NCBI RefSeq assembly: GCF_023516575.1
Contig: NZ_JAMGBE010000001.1
Span: forward strand, 1-64,000
Source of the DNA: Sphingomonas hankyongi
GTDB lineage: Bacteria; Pseudomonadota; Alphaproteobacteria; Sphingomonadales; Sphingomonadaceae
Length of the DNA stretch: 64,000 bases
Direction: 5' to 3'
Part shown: positions 7,833-16,578 of the stretch, in pieces
Numbering within the stretch: the first letter of the stretch is position 1
How the letters are laid out: each line of letters begins with the position of its first letter
Translations under genes and position numbers: made by a program
The notes under the pieces: generated by a model
Databases searched by the model: none
Told to the model about the DNA's origin: nothing
The model's input: only the letters and a program-made list of their open reading frames with translations

Positions 7833-8246
7833 TCAGTCGCCGGGCCGCGGCACTGGAGCCGTGGTCATCCAGCGCTCAATCATCCTGCGTTCGTCTTCGC
7901 TCAATGGCCGGCAGGCGAGTCCCGGACGGCGAAATTCGGGCTGGATCCGCGCCTTTGGCTTCGGGACGTTCCGGAGCACTTCCTCCTTTTCGAGAGGCCG
8001 CTCGAAAGCGAGTCCCGCGAAGCGCCCCTGTACCCAGGCAACGCGCGCTCGAACGCTGAGGTCGTTCCTGCAGAACAGCGTCGAGGAGCCTTCCACCGGA
8101 AGCGCGTCACCCTCGATCAGGGCACCGTCTTTGGATAGGTTGCGCAGCTTGACCGCCTGCGTCGCGCCGCCGACTTCGACGGATGCGGCAAGAAGCACCG
8201 GCGAGCGGCGCGAAGACCGGTTATGCGTGATGCTGCTCTGGTCCAT
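7833..8246 (-). CDS. Single PilZ domain protein
   Basis: A 137-residue protein. The N-terminus carries NRSSRRSP, containing RxxxR, and residues about 37-44 read RNLSKDGA, matching N-x-S-x-x-G-A, so the c-di-GMP contacts look intact. A typical PilZ strand (ARVAWVQGRFAGLAFERPL) follows at about 68-86. The C-terminal 45 residues are basic and proline-rich and end in a short helix (LSEDERRMIERWM). An AAGGA ribosome-binding site precedes the ATG at 8246. It is transcribed toward the tandem-PilZ gene. Its role is inferred from the family only. Confidence 0.85.
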   Translation of the reverse strand: MDQSSITHNRSSRRSPVLLAASVEVGGATQAVKLRNLSKDGALIEGDALPVEGSSTLFCRNDLSVRARVAWVQGRFAGLAFERPLEKEEVLRNVPKPKARIQPEFRRPGLACRPLSEDERRMIERWMTTAPVPRPGD

Positions 8247-8290
8247 CGGGCCATCCTTAGGCCCGATCGGGTAAAACTTAGTTTAACGAG

Positions 8291-8929
8291 CTAGGGCGTC
8301 CGGACAAAAAGTAGCATCAGATTATTAGCCGGCATATCGCGCGTTTCGACAAGCTCGAAGCCCTGTGGCTCGGCGGCAGCAGCGAAATCCTCGACCGTCC
8401 TCAGGCCCCAGGCAGGATCCCGCCGCCTGAGGTCCGCGTCGAAGGCTAAATTGCTCGCAACCGTTGGAACATTCGATCTGAGCCAGGGCCCGTACAGGAT
8501 CAGCGGAGCGCCCGACTTCAGCAGCTGTGCGGCGCCGGCGATCAGTCCCAGCGCGGAAGCCCAGGGGCTGATGTGAACCATGTTGATGCTGAGCACGGCA
8601 TCCGCGCCGTTGATCGGCCATTCGCCTTGCGCTGCATCAATGACCAAAGGCGGGAAAAAGTTCTGCCGAGCAGATTCGACGCGCCATGCCTCGATCGAGG
8701 CCAGAGCGCCCGGATCCACATCGCTGGGCTGCCAATCAAGCTCAGGGAAGCGATCTGCGAAGTATTCGGCGTGCTCGCCCGTTCCGCTGGCGATCTCCAG
8801 GACCGTTCCTGTCGACGGCAGCCAGTCCTTCAAGACCTCGGCGATCGGTTGCCGGTTGCGAAGCGCAGCTGGCGCCGAGCGGAGGGCGCCAGCCTGCGGC
8901 GCCTCATAAAAGCGCCGCTCGTCGCTCAC
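8291..8929 (-). CDS. DUF938 family SAM-dependent methyltransferase, last gene of the glycine operon
   Basis: A 212-residue class I methyltransferase fold: glycine-rich SAM loop LEIASGTGEHA at residues about 43-53, acidic ribose-binding position in PSDVDP at about 68-73, and SINMVHISPW at about 112-121. The N-terminal residues (RFYEAPQAGALRSAP) and overall sequence fit the DUF938 family, whose substrate is not established to my knowledge. It starts 4 nt inside the 3' end of gcvPB (ATGA overlap), so it is co-translated with the glycine-cleavage genes and should be under the same riboswitch. A role in one-carbon or SAM metabolism is suggested only by that context. Confidence 0.8.
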   Translation of the reverse strand: MSDERRFYEAPQAGALRSAPAALRNRQPIAEVLKDWLPSTGTVLEIASGTGEHAEYFADRFPELDWQPSDVDPGALASIEAWRVESARQNFFPPLVIDAAQGEWPINGADAVLSINMVHISPWASALGLIAGAAQLLKSGAPLILYGPWLRSNVPTVASNLAFDADLRRRDPAWGLRTVEDFAAAAEPQGFELVETRDMPANNLMLLFVRTP

Positions 8930-10494
8930 TCGGCGGCCTGCGCCGGCTCCGGCTCTCGATAGGTAAGGATCGGTTTCCGAGCGGCGAGCGTCTCATCGAG
9001 ACGCCGACGCGGCGCGTGAACCGGTGCACCCTTGAGGCTCTGGTCCCCAGCTTTCGCTCGCTCGGCAATCGCACGGACTGCCGCGATGAACTGGTCAAGC
9101 CCGGCCTTGGATTCCGTCTCGGTCGGCTCGATCAGCATCGCGCCATGAACGACCAGCGGGAAATACATCGTCATCGGGTGGAAGCCCTCGTCGATCAGAG
9201 CCTTCGCAAGATCGATGGTGCTGAGACCCCCGGCGAAGCCTTTGTCCGAGAATATGGCTTCGTGCATGCAGGGCCCGCTTTCCGCGAAAGGTGCGTCCAG
9301 GACATCTTCGAGGCTGCGCAGGACGTAATTCGCATTGAGAACAGCATCCTCCGCTACCTGCTTCAGCCCGTCGGCGCCGTGACTGAGAATGTAGGCAAGC
9401 GCACGGGTGAACATGCCCGTCTGTCCGTGGAAGGCGACCATCCTCCCGAAGGCGTTCGGATGTTCGTCCCCCGCATTTTCTTCCTCGACCATCTTGTAGC
9501 TGCCGTCAGGATATTTCGCTGCGAATGGCAGCGGCCCGTAGGGCGCAAGAGCTTCGGACAGCACAACCGGACCCGAGCCCGGGCCTCCGCCGCCGTGGGG
9601 CGTCGAGAATGTCTTGTGCAGGTTGATGTGCATCGCATCGATGCCGAGGTCGCCGGGGCGGACCTTGCCGACGATCGCGTTGAAGTTCGCGCCGTCGCAA
9701 TAGACGAACGCTCCCGCCGCGTGGACCGCGTCGCTGATCGCCTTCATGTCGGGCTCGAACAGTCCGCAGGTATTGGGATTGGTGATCATCACCGCAGCGA
9801 CGTCCGGGCCCAGGCGTGCCTTCAAAGCGTCGAGGTCGACGCGTCCGGCCGCGTTTGCAGGAATATTCTCGACACGGTAGCCGGCGAAGGCCGCGGTCGC
9901 CGGGTTGGTGCCGTGGGCACTCTCGGGAACGAGGACAACCTCGCGCTTGTCTCCGCGTGCTTCCAGCGCAGCGCGAATGCAGAGAAGACCGCACAGCTCG
10001 CCGTGGGCTCCCGCCTTCGGGCTCATCGCAACTCCGTGCATCCCCGTGAGATCGAGGAGCCAGAAGGCAAGTTCGTTGATCACCTGCAGCGCGCCCTGCA
10101 CCGTTTCCTGCGGCTGCAGCGGATGCACATCTGCAAATCCAGGAAGCCGCGCTACCTTTTCGTTGAGGCGCGGGTTGTGCTTCATCGTGCAGGAGCCGAG
10201 CGGGAACAGCCCCAGGTCGATGGCGTAATTCTGCCTCGACAACCGCGTGTAATGCCGGACAGCTTCCGGTTCGCTGAGACCTGCGAGGTCGATCGGCTTC
10301 GAGCGTTCCAGGGACCCGATGCGAGACGAGCGTTCGGGCATTTCGGCAAAATCGACGCCCGTCTGGTCCGTCTTGCCGATCTCGAACAGCAAAGGCTCTT
10401 CGAGCATCAGTGCGCGGTTTCCAGTTACCGTCTGCGCTTCGCCCTGCTCGTTCGCGGGCGCGGAAGGCCGCCAGCCTGAAGGATTGACGGTCAC
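8926..10494 (-). CDS. gcvPB: Glycine dehydrogenase (decarboxylating) subunit 2, P-protein
   Basis: At 522 residues this is the PLP-binding half of the split glycine decarboxylase. The P-protein decarboxylates glycine and passes the aminomethyl group to lipoyl-GcvH. The PLP lysine lies in [19 protein letters not shown] (about residues 287-305), and EPTETESK near residue 475 is a conserved C-terminal element. Two-gene P-proteins are usual in many alphaproteobacteria, whereas enterobacteria have one long chain. It overlaps gcvPA by 4 nt upstream and the DUF938 gene by 4 nt downstream. The long overlapping reading frames on the other strand are shadows. Confidence 0.95.
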   Translation of the reverse strand: MTVNPSGWRPSAPANEQGEAQTVTGNRALMLEEPLLFEIGKTDQTGVDFAEMPERSSRIGSLERSKPIDLAGLSEPEAVRHYTRLSRQNYAIDLGLFPLGSCTMKHNPRLNEKVARLPGFADVHPLQPQETVQGALQVINELAFWLLDLTGMHGVAMSPKAGAHGELCGLLCIRAALEARGDKREVVLVPESAHGTNPATAAFAGYRVENIPANAAGRVDLDALKARLGPDVAAVMITNPNTCGLFEPDMKAISDAVHAAGAFVYCDGANFNAIVGKVRPGDLGIDAMHINLHKTFSTPHGGGGPGSGPVVLSEALAPYGPLPFAAKYPDGSYKMVEEENAGDEHPNAFGRMVAFHGQTGMFTRALAYILSHGADGLKQVAEDAVLNANYVLRSLEDVLDAPFAESGPCMHEAIFSDKGFAGGLSTIDLAKALIDEGFHPMTMYFPLVVHGAMLIEPTETESKAGLDQFIAAVRAIAERAKAGDQSLKGAPVHAPRRRLDETLAARKPILTYREPEPAQAAE

Positions 10495-11849
10495 TGCACC
10501 ACCTCCTCGAGCGCCGCCTTCAGCGCCGCAATGTCCTCACTCGTCGAAGTCTCCGTAACCGCGATCACCAGGCCGTTCTTGAGCGCATCGACGCCGGGAT
10601 ATAGCCGCCCGAGCGACACTCCGCCGAGCACGCCCTTTTGGACCATGGCATGAACCGCCGGGCGCGCCTCGACTGGCAGGTTCACCGTGAATTCGTTGAA
10701 GAAGCTTTCGTTGATCACCGTGACGCCGGGGATTGTTTCCAGCTGCTCCGCCGCTTCGCACGCGCGCGCGTGATTCAATTGAGCAAGCTGCCGAAGCCCC
10801 TTCTCCCCAAGCAGGCTCATGTGGATCGAGAAAGCTAGCGCGCAGAGCCCCGAGTTGGTGCAGATGTTCGACGTCGCCTTCTCGCGCCGGATGTGCTGCT
10901 CGCGGGTGGACAGGGTGAGTACGAAGCCGCGCTTGCCTTCGGCGTCGACCGTCTCGCCGGCGAGGCGGCCAGGCATTTGCCGGACGAACTTCTGGCGCGT
11001 AGCGAACAATCCGACATAGGGGCCGCCGAACTGCAGGCCGACGCCGATCGACTGTCCTTCCCCGACGACGATGTCCGCGCCCATCTCGCCAGGCGATTTG
11101 ATGAGGCCGAGCGCGACCGGCTCGGTCACGACCGCGATGAGCAGCGCCCCGGCGGCATGCGCCGCCTCGGCGATCGGGGCGAGATCGACGATGCGTCCGA
11201 GAATGTCGGGATATTGCACCACGACCGCGCTGGTTTCCCCATCGATTGCCGCGATCAGCTTTTCGGCGTCGGTTTCACCGGTCAGCTCGGGCAGAGAAGC
11301 CTGGAGCTTGTCCTCCGTGAACTTGGCCATCGTCCTGGCGACGCCGACGTAATGCGGATGCACGCCGGATGAGATGATTGTGCGGTTCCGGCGCGTGATG
11401 CGGTGCGCCATCACGATCGCTTCCCACATGGCGGTCGAACCGTCGTACATCGACGCGTTCGCGACTTCGCAGCCGAGCAGCCGCGCCACCTGGGTCTGGA
11501 ATTCGAACAGCATCTGCAGCGTGCCCTGCGCGATCTCGGGCTGATAGGGCGTGTAGCTGGTCAGATATTCGCCGCGCTGGATGATATGATCGACGCTGGC
11601 AGGGACATGGTGGCGGTAGGCGCCGCAGCCGAGGAAGAACGGCGCTTCACCGGCGACCATGTTCTTGCGCGAAAGCGCCGTCATGTGACGCTCGACCGCC
11701 ATTTCCGAGGCGTGCATCGGCAGGCCCTCGATCGGTCCTTTGAGACGCAGGTCCGCAGGAACGTCGCGGAACAAATCGTCGATCGAGCCGGCGCCGATGA
11801 CTTGCAGCATCTCGCTGCGGTCGGCGTCGCTCAGTGGCAGGTAACGCAT
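10491..11849 (-). CDS. gcvPA: Glycine dehydrogenase (decarboxylating) subunit 1, P-protein
   Basis: A 452-residue first half of the split P-protein, starting [11 protein letters not shown]. Typical family segments are [18 protein letters not shown] (about 72-89), [21 protein letters not shown] (about 95-115) and a glycine-rich block ([18 protein letters not shown], about 267-284). It pairs with GcvPB to form the active PLP enzyme. Its ATG at 11849 overlaps the stop of the preceding methyltransferase gene (TGATG) and its 3' end overlaps gcvPB by 4 nt, giving tight stoichiometric coupling. Confidence 0.95.
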   Translation of the reverse strand: MRYLPLSDADRSEMLQVIGAGSIDDLFRDVPADLRLKGPIEGLPMHASEMAVERHMTALSRKNMVAGEAPFFLGCGAYRHHVPASVDHIIQRGEYLTSYTPYQPEIAQGTLQMLFEFQTQVARLLGCEVANASMYDGSTAMWEAIVMAHRITRRNRTIISSGVHPHYVGVARTMAKFTEDKLQASLPELTGETDAEKLIAAIDGETSAVVVQYPDILGRIVDLAPIAEAAHAAGALLIAVVTEPVALGLIKSPGEMGADIVVGEGQSIGVGLQFGGPYVGLFATRQKFVRQMPGRLAGETVDAEGKRGFVLTLSTREQHIRREKATSNICTNSGLCALAFSIHMSLLGEKGLRQLAQLNHARACEAAEQLETIPGVTVINESFFNEFTVNLPVEARPAVHAMVQKGVLGGVSLGRLYPGVDALKNGLVIAVTETSTSEDIAALKAALEEVVQ

Positions 11850-12598
11850 CAGTTGGGCTTCCTCATGATGAAGCGAAGTCGGACATAATCGGCCATGTTG
11901 GAGCCGACGCGGTCGGCAACGGCATCGGCAATTTCAGCGCGCTCGCCTTCAGGAACCAGCGCTCGGTCGAGCCAGCCCTTGCGGAAGGCTGTGACCCAGG
12001 CGGCGATGCCATGATCGATCGGAGTCGGGCGCTCGATCAGGCGCGCATCGACGTCGCGGAAGCCCGCCTCCTCGTAGACCTCGGCGAATTCTTCCGGTGA
12101 CGCGTACCAATTGCCGGCTTCGGAAGGCGGCCGATAACCTCGGCCGATCAGTTCGTCATCCAAGGCCTCGCGCAGCTTCTCGAGGTTCCCCTCGCCGCCC
12201 ATCTCGCCAACGAAGCGGCCGCCGGGCCGAAGGGCCCTGAAGATCGCCGCTGCCGCCTGCTCCTTGGCGAGCACCCAGTGAAGGGCGGCATTCGAGAAAG
12301 CCGCGTCGAATTCCTCGGAGAAAGATATGGCCTCAGCGGCCAGCAGTTGCGCATCAACGCCATTCGCTTGTGCCGCCGCGACCATCTCGGGCGAATTGTC
12401 GATCCCGAGGACCGTAGCGCCGCGTTCGGCGATCTTCTTTGTCAGGGTGCCCTCGCCGCAACCCACGTCCAGGATTCGTTCGCCCGCCTGCGGATCGAGA
12501 AGCTCCAATGCAGCGCCGCCAAGCTCGGACACGAACGTGCCTACGCGGGCGTAGTCCGCCGCATCCCATTTGCTGGTCGAGGCGACCGCTGGCCTCAA
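11849..12598 (-). CDS. Class I SAM-dependent methyltransferase inserted between gcvH and gcvPA
   Basis: A methyltransferase of about 249 residues with SAM motif [13 protein letters not shown], acidic motif GIDNSPEMV, and FSNAALHWV near the active site. The last resembles the trans-aconitate/malonyl-ACP methyltransferase group (Methyltransf_11/25-like), but the substrate cannot be assigned. The frame is open upstream to an ATG at 12685 inside gcvH. I prefer the TTG at 12598, which overlaps the gcvH stop (TTGA) as do the other junctions in this operon; the exact start is uncertain. The operon continues directly into gcvPA. A methyltransferase between gcvH and gcvPA is not part of the standard glycine-cleavage system. 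Confidence 0.75.
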   Translation of the reverse strand: MRPAVASTSKWDAADYARVGTFVSELGGAALELLDPQAGERILDVGCGEGTLTKKIAERGATVLGIDNSPEMVAAAQANGVDAQLLAAEAISFSEEFDAAFSNAALHWVLAKEQAAAAIFRALRPGGRFVGEMGGEGNLEKLREALDDELIGRGYRPPSEAGNWYASPEEFAEVYEEAGFRDVDARLIERPTPIDHGIAAWVTAFRKGWLDRALVPEGERAEIADAVADRVGSNMADYVRLRFIMRKPN

Positions 12599-12966
12599 AG
12601 CGTTTTGATCCAGTCGCGGTACGATGCCTCGTCCATCAGGCCTTCGACTTCGCCCGGGTTGTCTAGCTTCAGCCTGAAGAACCAACCTTCGCCTTCCGGA
12701 TCGCTGTTGATCAGGCTCGGATCGTCCGCGACCGCCTTATTGCCCTCGACGACCTCGCCGGCGACAGGCGCGTAGACGTCCGATGCCGCCTTCACGGACT
12801 CCACGACAGCAGCTTCCTGGCCCTTATTGAGCTTGCGCCCTGCCTCGGGCACTTCGGCGAAAACGATGTCGCCGAGGGCTTCCTGCGCGTGGTTGGAGAT
12901 GCCGACGGTCGCGGTTTCGCCGTCGACGCGGACCCATTCATGTTCGCGAGTGAAATACAGAGACAT
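12595..12966 (-). CDS. gcvH: Glycine cleavage system H protein
   Basis: A 123-residue lipoyl-carrier protein with the full family pattern: an N-terminal YFTREHEWVRVDG, the GISNHAQEALGDIVFAEVP strand block, and the lipoylated lysine in ESVKAASD (about residues 58-65). It shuttles the aminomethyl group between the P-, T- and L-proteins. The ATG at 12966 overlaps the last base of the gcvT stop. The L-protein (lipoamide dehydrogenase) is not in the window and is usually shared with other complexes. Confidence 0.97.
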   Translation of the reverse strand: MSLYFTREHEWVRVDGETATVGISNHAQEALGDIVFAEVPEAGRKLNKGQEAAVVESVKAASDVYAPVAGEVVEGNKAVADDPSLINSDPEGEGWFFRLKLDNPGEVEGLMDEASYRDWIKTL

Positions 12967-14165
12967 CAGGCGGCTCCCTTGCGGTGATAACGGTGGGGGA
13001 CGAACGGCATTGCGGCGACGCGGGCATCGAACAGCTTTCCGCGCTGCTCGAGCTTCAGGGCGGTGCCGATTTCCGAGAGATGCGCGGCGACATAGCCCAT
13101 CGCGATCGGCCGCTGGAGCGACGGCGAGAAGCCGCCGCTGGTTACCCGGCCAACCTCATTGCCTTCAGCGTCGAGCACGAGTGCGCCCTCACGCACCGGC
13201 TGCCGCCCGTCGACGTCGAATCCGACGCGCTTTTGCGGCGCGCCATTCTCGATCTCGGCGAGAATGCGAAGGGCTCCAGCGAAACCGCCGTCAGCCCGCC
13301 GGCGCTTGTTGATCGCGAAATTGAGCCCGGCCATGACCGGCGTAGTCTCCGGGTCGAGGTCATGGCCGTAGAGCGGCAGTCCTGCTTCGAGGCGCAGCGA
13401 ATCGCGGGCACCCAGGCCGATCGGCTTTACGAGGGGGTTGCCGACGAGCCTTTCCGCAACGCGCTCGACGTCGGAAGACGGCACGGAAATCTCGAAGCCG
13501 TCCTCGCCCGTGTAGCCCGAGCGGCTGACCCATACGGAAACGCCGTCGAGGTCGAACGGTCCGCCCTGCATGAAGGACAACTCGCTGACGCCCGGGATGA
13601 TTTGGCTAAGCACCTCGGCGGCGCGTGGGCCCTGCAGGGCAAGCAAGGCCTGCTCCTTCATATGATCTATGACGACTTCGCGCGGCAGCCGACTTTCGAG
13701 GTCCTCGATATCGCCGTGCTTGGTCGCACCGTTCACGACCACGTAGAAGTCGTCGCCGCGCCTGGTCACCATCAGGTCGTCGATGATGCCGCCCTCGTCA
13801 TTGAGGAGGAGCGAATATTTTAGCTTCATGTCGCCAAGGGCCTGGAAATCGCCCGGAAGCAGTTTTTCCAGCGCCATGTCGGCGCCTCGCCCGTGCACCA
13901 GCAGCTGGCCCATGTGGCTTACGTCGAACAGGCCCGCATTCTCACGCGTCCACAGATGCTCGGCCATGATGCCTTCATACTGGACAGGCATCTCATAGCC
14001 CGCGAACGGGACCATCCGCCCGCCCTTCGAACGATGCCATCCATCGAGAGGCAGGCGCCCCAACCGGGGGGCTTCGACACCTTCGCCGCCAGTGGGATCG
14101 CCGCTAAAGGGCGTGCCCCGAGCCTGGGTTTCGTCGGTGGGGCCGCTGTGGACTTCCTTGCTCAT
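12966..14165 (-). CDS. gcvT: Aminomethyltransferase, glycine cleavage T protein
   Basis: The 399-residue T-protein transfers the methylene group from lipoyl-GcvH to tetrahydrofolate and releases ammonia. Visible family segments are GGRMVPFAGYEMPVQY (about 47-62), LFDVSHMGQ (about 79-87), GGIIDDLMV with the catalytic Asp region (about 126-134) and SRSGYTGEDGFEI (about 211-223). The start at 14165 has a CCGGAG ribosome-binding site 6 nt upstream. It gives an unusually polar N-terminal extension of about 40 residues before the conserved domain, making the protein longer than the usual 360-375. It is the first gene after the tandem glycine riboswitch. Confidence 0.95.
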   Translation of the reverse strand: MSKEVHSGPTDETQARGTPFSGDPTGGEGVEAPRLGRLPLDGWHRSKGGRMVPFAGYEMPVQYEGIMAEHLWTRENAGLFDVSHMGQLLVHGRGADMALEKLLPGDFQALGDMKLKYSLLLNDEGGIIDDLMVTRRGDDFYVVVNGATKHGDIEDLESRLPREVVIDHMKEQALLALQGPRAAEVLSQIIPGVSELSFMQGGPFDLDGVSVWVSRSGYTGEDGFEISVPSSDVERVAERLVGNPLVKPIGLGARDSLRLEAGLPLYGHDLDPETTPVMAGLNFAINKRRRADGGFAGALRILAEIENGAPQKRVGFDVDGRQPVREGALVLDAEGNEVGRVTSGGFSPSLQRPIAMGYVAAHLSEIGTALKLEQRGKLFDARVAAMPFVPHRYHRKGAA

Positions 14166-14217
14166 GGGCGCTCCGGGTCAGGTGACGACAGCCAACGCTC
14201 GACCGTGATGATCGACC

Positions 14218-14376
14218 GCCGCCCCCGTCTGTCGCTGCGCCTGAGAGCTTTGCCCCTTCGGCGGTCCGCAGTTGGGCGGACACTTTCCAGACTGTCAGGC
14301 GCGCGCGGTCCTGGTGCCTGAGAGATTCCGGGGGCGGTTGCTCCTTCGGCGCTGCAAGTTGCAGACTCTCCCGCGC
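14218..14376 (-). promoter_or_regulatory. Tandem glycine riboswitch controlling the gcv operon
   Basis: On the minus strand two consecutive glycine aptamers can be read. Aptamer 1 (about 14376-14300) contains GGGAGAGTCTGC, GCCGAAGGAGCAA and ATCTCTCAGGCACC. Aptamer 2 (about 14290-14218) contains CTGGAAAGTG, GCCGAAGGGGCAAAG and CTCTCAGGCGCAGCGACAG. These are the hallmark conserved blocks of the gcvT-type riboswitch, and the two copies are separated by a short linker. Glycine binding should switch on the downstream operon. The region between aptamer 2 and the gcvT start (14217-14166) would hold the expression platform; a strong terminator is not obvious, so translational control is possible. A TTGACT -35-like box is at 14442-14437. 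Confidence 0.95.
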
Positions 14377-14382
14377 GGCCTT

Positions 14383-14402
14383 CCGGCGAGCTTCCCCGCC
14401 GG
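14383..14402. repeat. GC-rich hairpin just upstream of the glycine riboswitch
   Basis: CCGGCG and CGCCGG arms flank an 8-nt loop between the putative promoter and aptamer 1. It would form in the nascent leader RNA. Its function is unknown; it may simply insulate the aptamer fold. Confidence 0.35.
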
Positions 14403-14462
14403 CGACGCGGTGGGCCTTGGCTCGCCCCCGCGCGCGAGTCAACGCGGGTTTTCGGCGAAAGC

Positions 14463-15098
14463 TTAGCGGGTTGCGTTGTAGCGCAGCTGCTCGTTCGTGA
14501 GCTGGAAGCCGATCAAATGCTCAAATGTCGCATTCTGGACTGCGGTGCGCACGGCAGGATCCGAAAGCGGATCGACCGCCGCTTCGGCCTCACCGGGCTT
14601 GCGCGGCCGGTTCAGGATCTCCCGAACGTTCGCCGGGAGCGTCGCGGCCCCGCGGTTCACGCGCACCGTCGCCTGCAAGCGCGTCCACGAATGGATGGCT
14701 CCAGGCTGGAAATTGAGGACCGCCTGTCCGACGCGCTTCGCGACGATCGTCGTGCCGCCCTGCAGGGCGACATCGAAATAAGGGAGCACGACCTGTCGCG
14801 CCGGGCCGGCGTCGCGACGCAGGCCGGTGATCGTGAACGTGATCGTCGACACGACATCGTTGCCCACGTCCTGGCACACCCCTCGAACGTCGCTGATCGC
14901 TGCAGTGACGTCGATGGCACGGGAATCGGTGCTCCCAGCCGGGTTGAACAAGGTGATGTCGCCCGTCGCAGCAGGAACGCCGGCAATCGGACAGGAACTC
15001 CGGACCGCATAAATGCCCTGCCCCTCGATCACGTCCCCTCGGTGTACGCACCCGCCAAGCAGGGTCAGGGCAAGCAAAGCGGCGAGGCGGAGCTTCAT
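14463..15098 (-). CDS. Putative lipoprotein of unknown function
   Basis: From the ATG at 15098 the 211-residue product begins MKLRLAALLALTLLGGCVHRG, a lipoprotein signal with lipobox LLGGC, so Cys17 would be lipidated. A longer frame to 15143 only adds residues before this signal. The mature part is beta-rich (TITFTITGL, YFDVALQGG, LQATVRVNRG) and ends in a charged helix. No enzyme motif was recognised. It is divergent from ispH, with about 90 bp between them, and convergent in orientation with nothing; the gcv promoter lies just beyond its 3' end. Confidence 0.75.
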   Translation of the reverse strand: MKLRLAALLALTLLGGCVHRGDVIEGQGIYAVRSSCPIAGVPAATGDITLFNPAGSTDSRAIDVTAAISDVRGVCQDVGNDVVSTITFTITGLRRDAGPARQVVLPYFDVALQGGTTIVAKRVGQAVLNFQPGAIHSWTRLQATVRVNRGAATLPANVREILNRPRKPGEAEAAVDPLSDPAVRTAVQNATFEHLIGFQLTNEQLRYNATR

Positions 15099-15190
15099 GA
15101 GGTGGGGAATTCCTTGACTGCAGAACAACTGTCCGCGCGTCATAGGAAGGCCCTTCTAAGCCTGCAAGCGATGCCTTACATGCCGCGTCG

Positions 15191-16135
15191 ATGGTCAACC
15201 GCCCTCCCCTCAAGGTCCTGATCGCGGCCCCCCGCGGCTTCTGCGCGGGCGTCGATCGGGCAATCCAGATCGTCGAGCTCGCGCTCGAGCGCTTCGGGGC
15301 GCCCGTCTACGTGCGGCACGAAATCGTCCACAATCGCTTCGTCGTGGAGCGGCTGCGCGGGCTCGGCGCGGTGTTCGTCGATGAGCTGGACGAAGTCCCG
15401 GACGATCGGCCGGTGGTTTTCTCCGCCCATGGGGTCCCTAAGGCTGTTCCTGCCGCGGCGCAGGACCGCGGCCTGAGCTACGTCGACGCCACTTGCCCGC
15501 TTGTGTCCAAGGTTCATCGCCAGGCGGAGCGCCTCATCGCCGACGGTCGCCACATTCTTTTCATCGGGCACGCCGGACATCCGGAAGTGATCGGGACTTT
15601 CGGCCAGGTTCCGCCGGGATCGATGACCCTCGTCGAAACCGTGGACGACGTCGCGCGGATCGAGGTCGCGGATCCTGGAAACCTTGCCTTCCTGACCCAA
15701 ACGACACTCTCGGTGGATGATACGGCAGCGATTGTCGAAGCGCTTCAGCGCAGATTCCCTGGCATCAAGGCCCCGCGAAGCGAGGACATTTGTTACGCGA
15801 CGTCCAACCGCCAGGCCGCGGTCAAGGCGATCGCCGCCGAATGCGACCGCGTGCTGGTCATTGGTGCGCCGAACAGCAGCAATTCCCTGCGCTTGGCCGA
15901 AGTCGCGGAGCGGATGGGCGCCCCAGCACGCCTCATCGAGCGGGCAAGCGACATCGACTGGGATTGGCTTGGACAACCTCGGACGGTTGGAATCACCGCT
16001 GGGGCCTCTGCACCCGAGGTCCTCGTCCGTGAGGTGGTGGATGCGCTCGGGTCACGATTCGATGTGCGCGAAGAAATCGCCGATCACACGCCCGAACGCA
16101 TGACGTTCAAGCTGCCGCGCGAGCTTGTCGCTTAG
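15191..16135 (+). CDS. ispH: 4-hydroxy-3-methylbut-2-enyl diphosphate reductase
   Basis: The last enzyme of the MEP isoprenoid pathway, an iron-sulfur protein reducing HMBPP to IPP and DMAPP. The 314-residue product has the three cluster cysteines in [11 protein letters not shown] (about 15-25), [11 protein letters not shown] (about 98-108) and [12 protein letters not shown] (about 195-206). It also has the substrate-binding [15 protein letters not shown], the catalytic TQTTLS region and GAPNSSNS. Its stop overlaps the start of rnhA by one base. In many alphaproteobacteria thrB sits between ispH and rnhA; here it is absent. Confidence 0.97.
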   Translation: MVNRPPLKVLIAAPRGFCAGVDRAIQIVELALERFGAPVYVRHEIVHNRFVVERLRGLGAVFVDELDEVPDDRPVVFSAHGVPKAVPAAAQDRGLSYVDATCPLVSKVHRQAERLIADGRHILFIGHAGHPEVIGTFGQVPPGSMTLVETVDDVARIEVADPGNLAFLTQTTLSVDDTAAIVEALQRRFPGIKAPRSEDICYATSNRQAAVKAIAAECDRVLVIGAPNSSNSLRLAEVAERMGAPARLIERASDIDWDWLGQPRTVGITAGASAPEVLVREVVDALGSRFDVREEIADHTPERMTFKLPRELVA

Positions 16136-16578
16136 TGGCGGAGCTGCCGCTCGTCGAAATCTTTACAGACGGCGCCTGCCGGGGAAACCCGGGACCGGGC
16201 GGCTGGGCCGCGTTGCTTCGAATGGGAAGCAAGGAACGCGAAGTTTCGGGCGGCGAACAGCTGACGACCAACAATCGCATGGAGCTCATGGCCGCCATCA
16301 AGGGCCTTGAGGTGCTCAAGCGTCCGTGTCGGGTCCAGCTGCATACGGACAGCATCTATGTGCGGGACGGTATCACGCGCTGGATCCACAATTGGCAGCG
16401 CAACGGATGGCGAACATCCGACAAGAAGCCGGTCAAGAACGCGAAGCTGTGGCAGGAGCTAATGGATGCAACCGCGCCGCATCGGGTGGAATGGCATTGG
16501 GTGAAAGGCCACAGCGGCCATGCCGAGAACGATCGCGTCGATGCTCTGGCGTGCGCGGAGGCCGACAAGCTCCGCTAG
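16135..16578 (+). CDS. rnhA: Ribonuclease HI
   Basis: A 147-residue type 1 RNase H that cleaves the RNA strand of RNA-DNA hybrids. Catalytic residues are visible: Asp11 in [17 protein letters not shown], Glu in [11 protein letters not shown], Asp in LHTDSIYV and the last Asp in [11 protein letters not shown]; the handle-region tryptophans ([11 protein letters not shown]) are present. The start is a GTG at 16135 sharing a base with the ispH stop. Its 3' end overlaps the convergent oxidase gene by 4 bp. Confidence 0.97.
   Translation: MAELPLVEIFTDGACRGNPGPGGWAALLRMGSKEREVSGGEQLTTNNRMELMAAIKGLEVLKRPCRVQLHTDSIYVRDGITRWIHNWQRNGWRTSDKKPVKNAKLWQELMDATAPHRVEWHWVKGHSGHAENDRVDALACAEADKLR

Noticed and set aside
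8686-10479. Rightward open frame of 597 codons
   Set aside because: Antisense shadow of gcvPB and the DUF938 gene.
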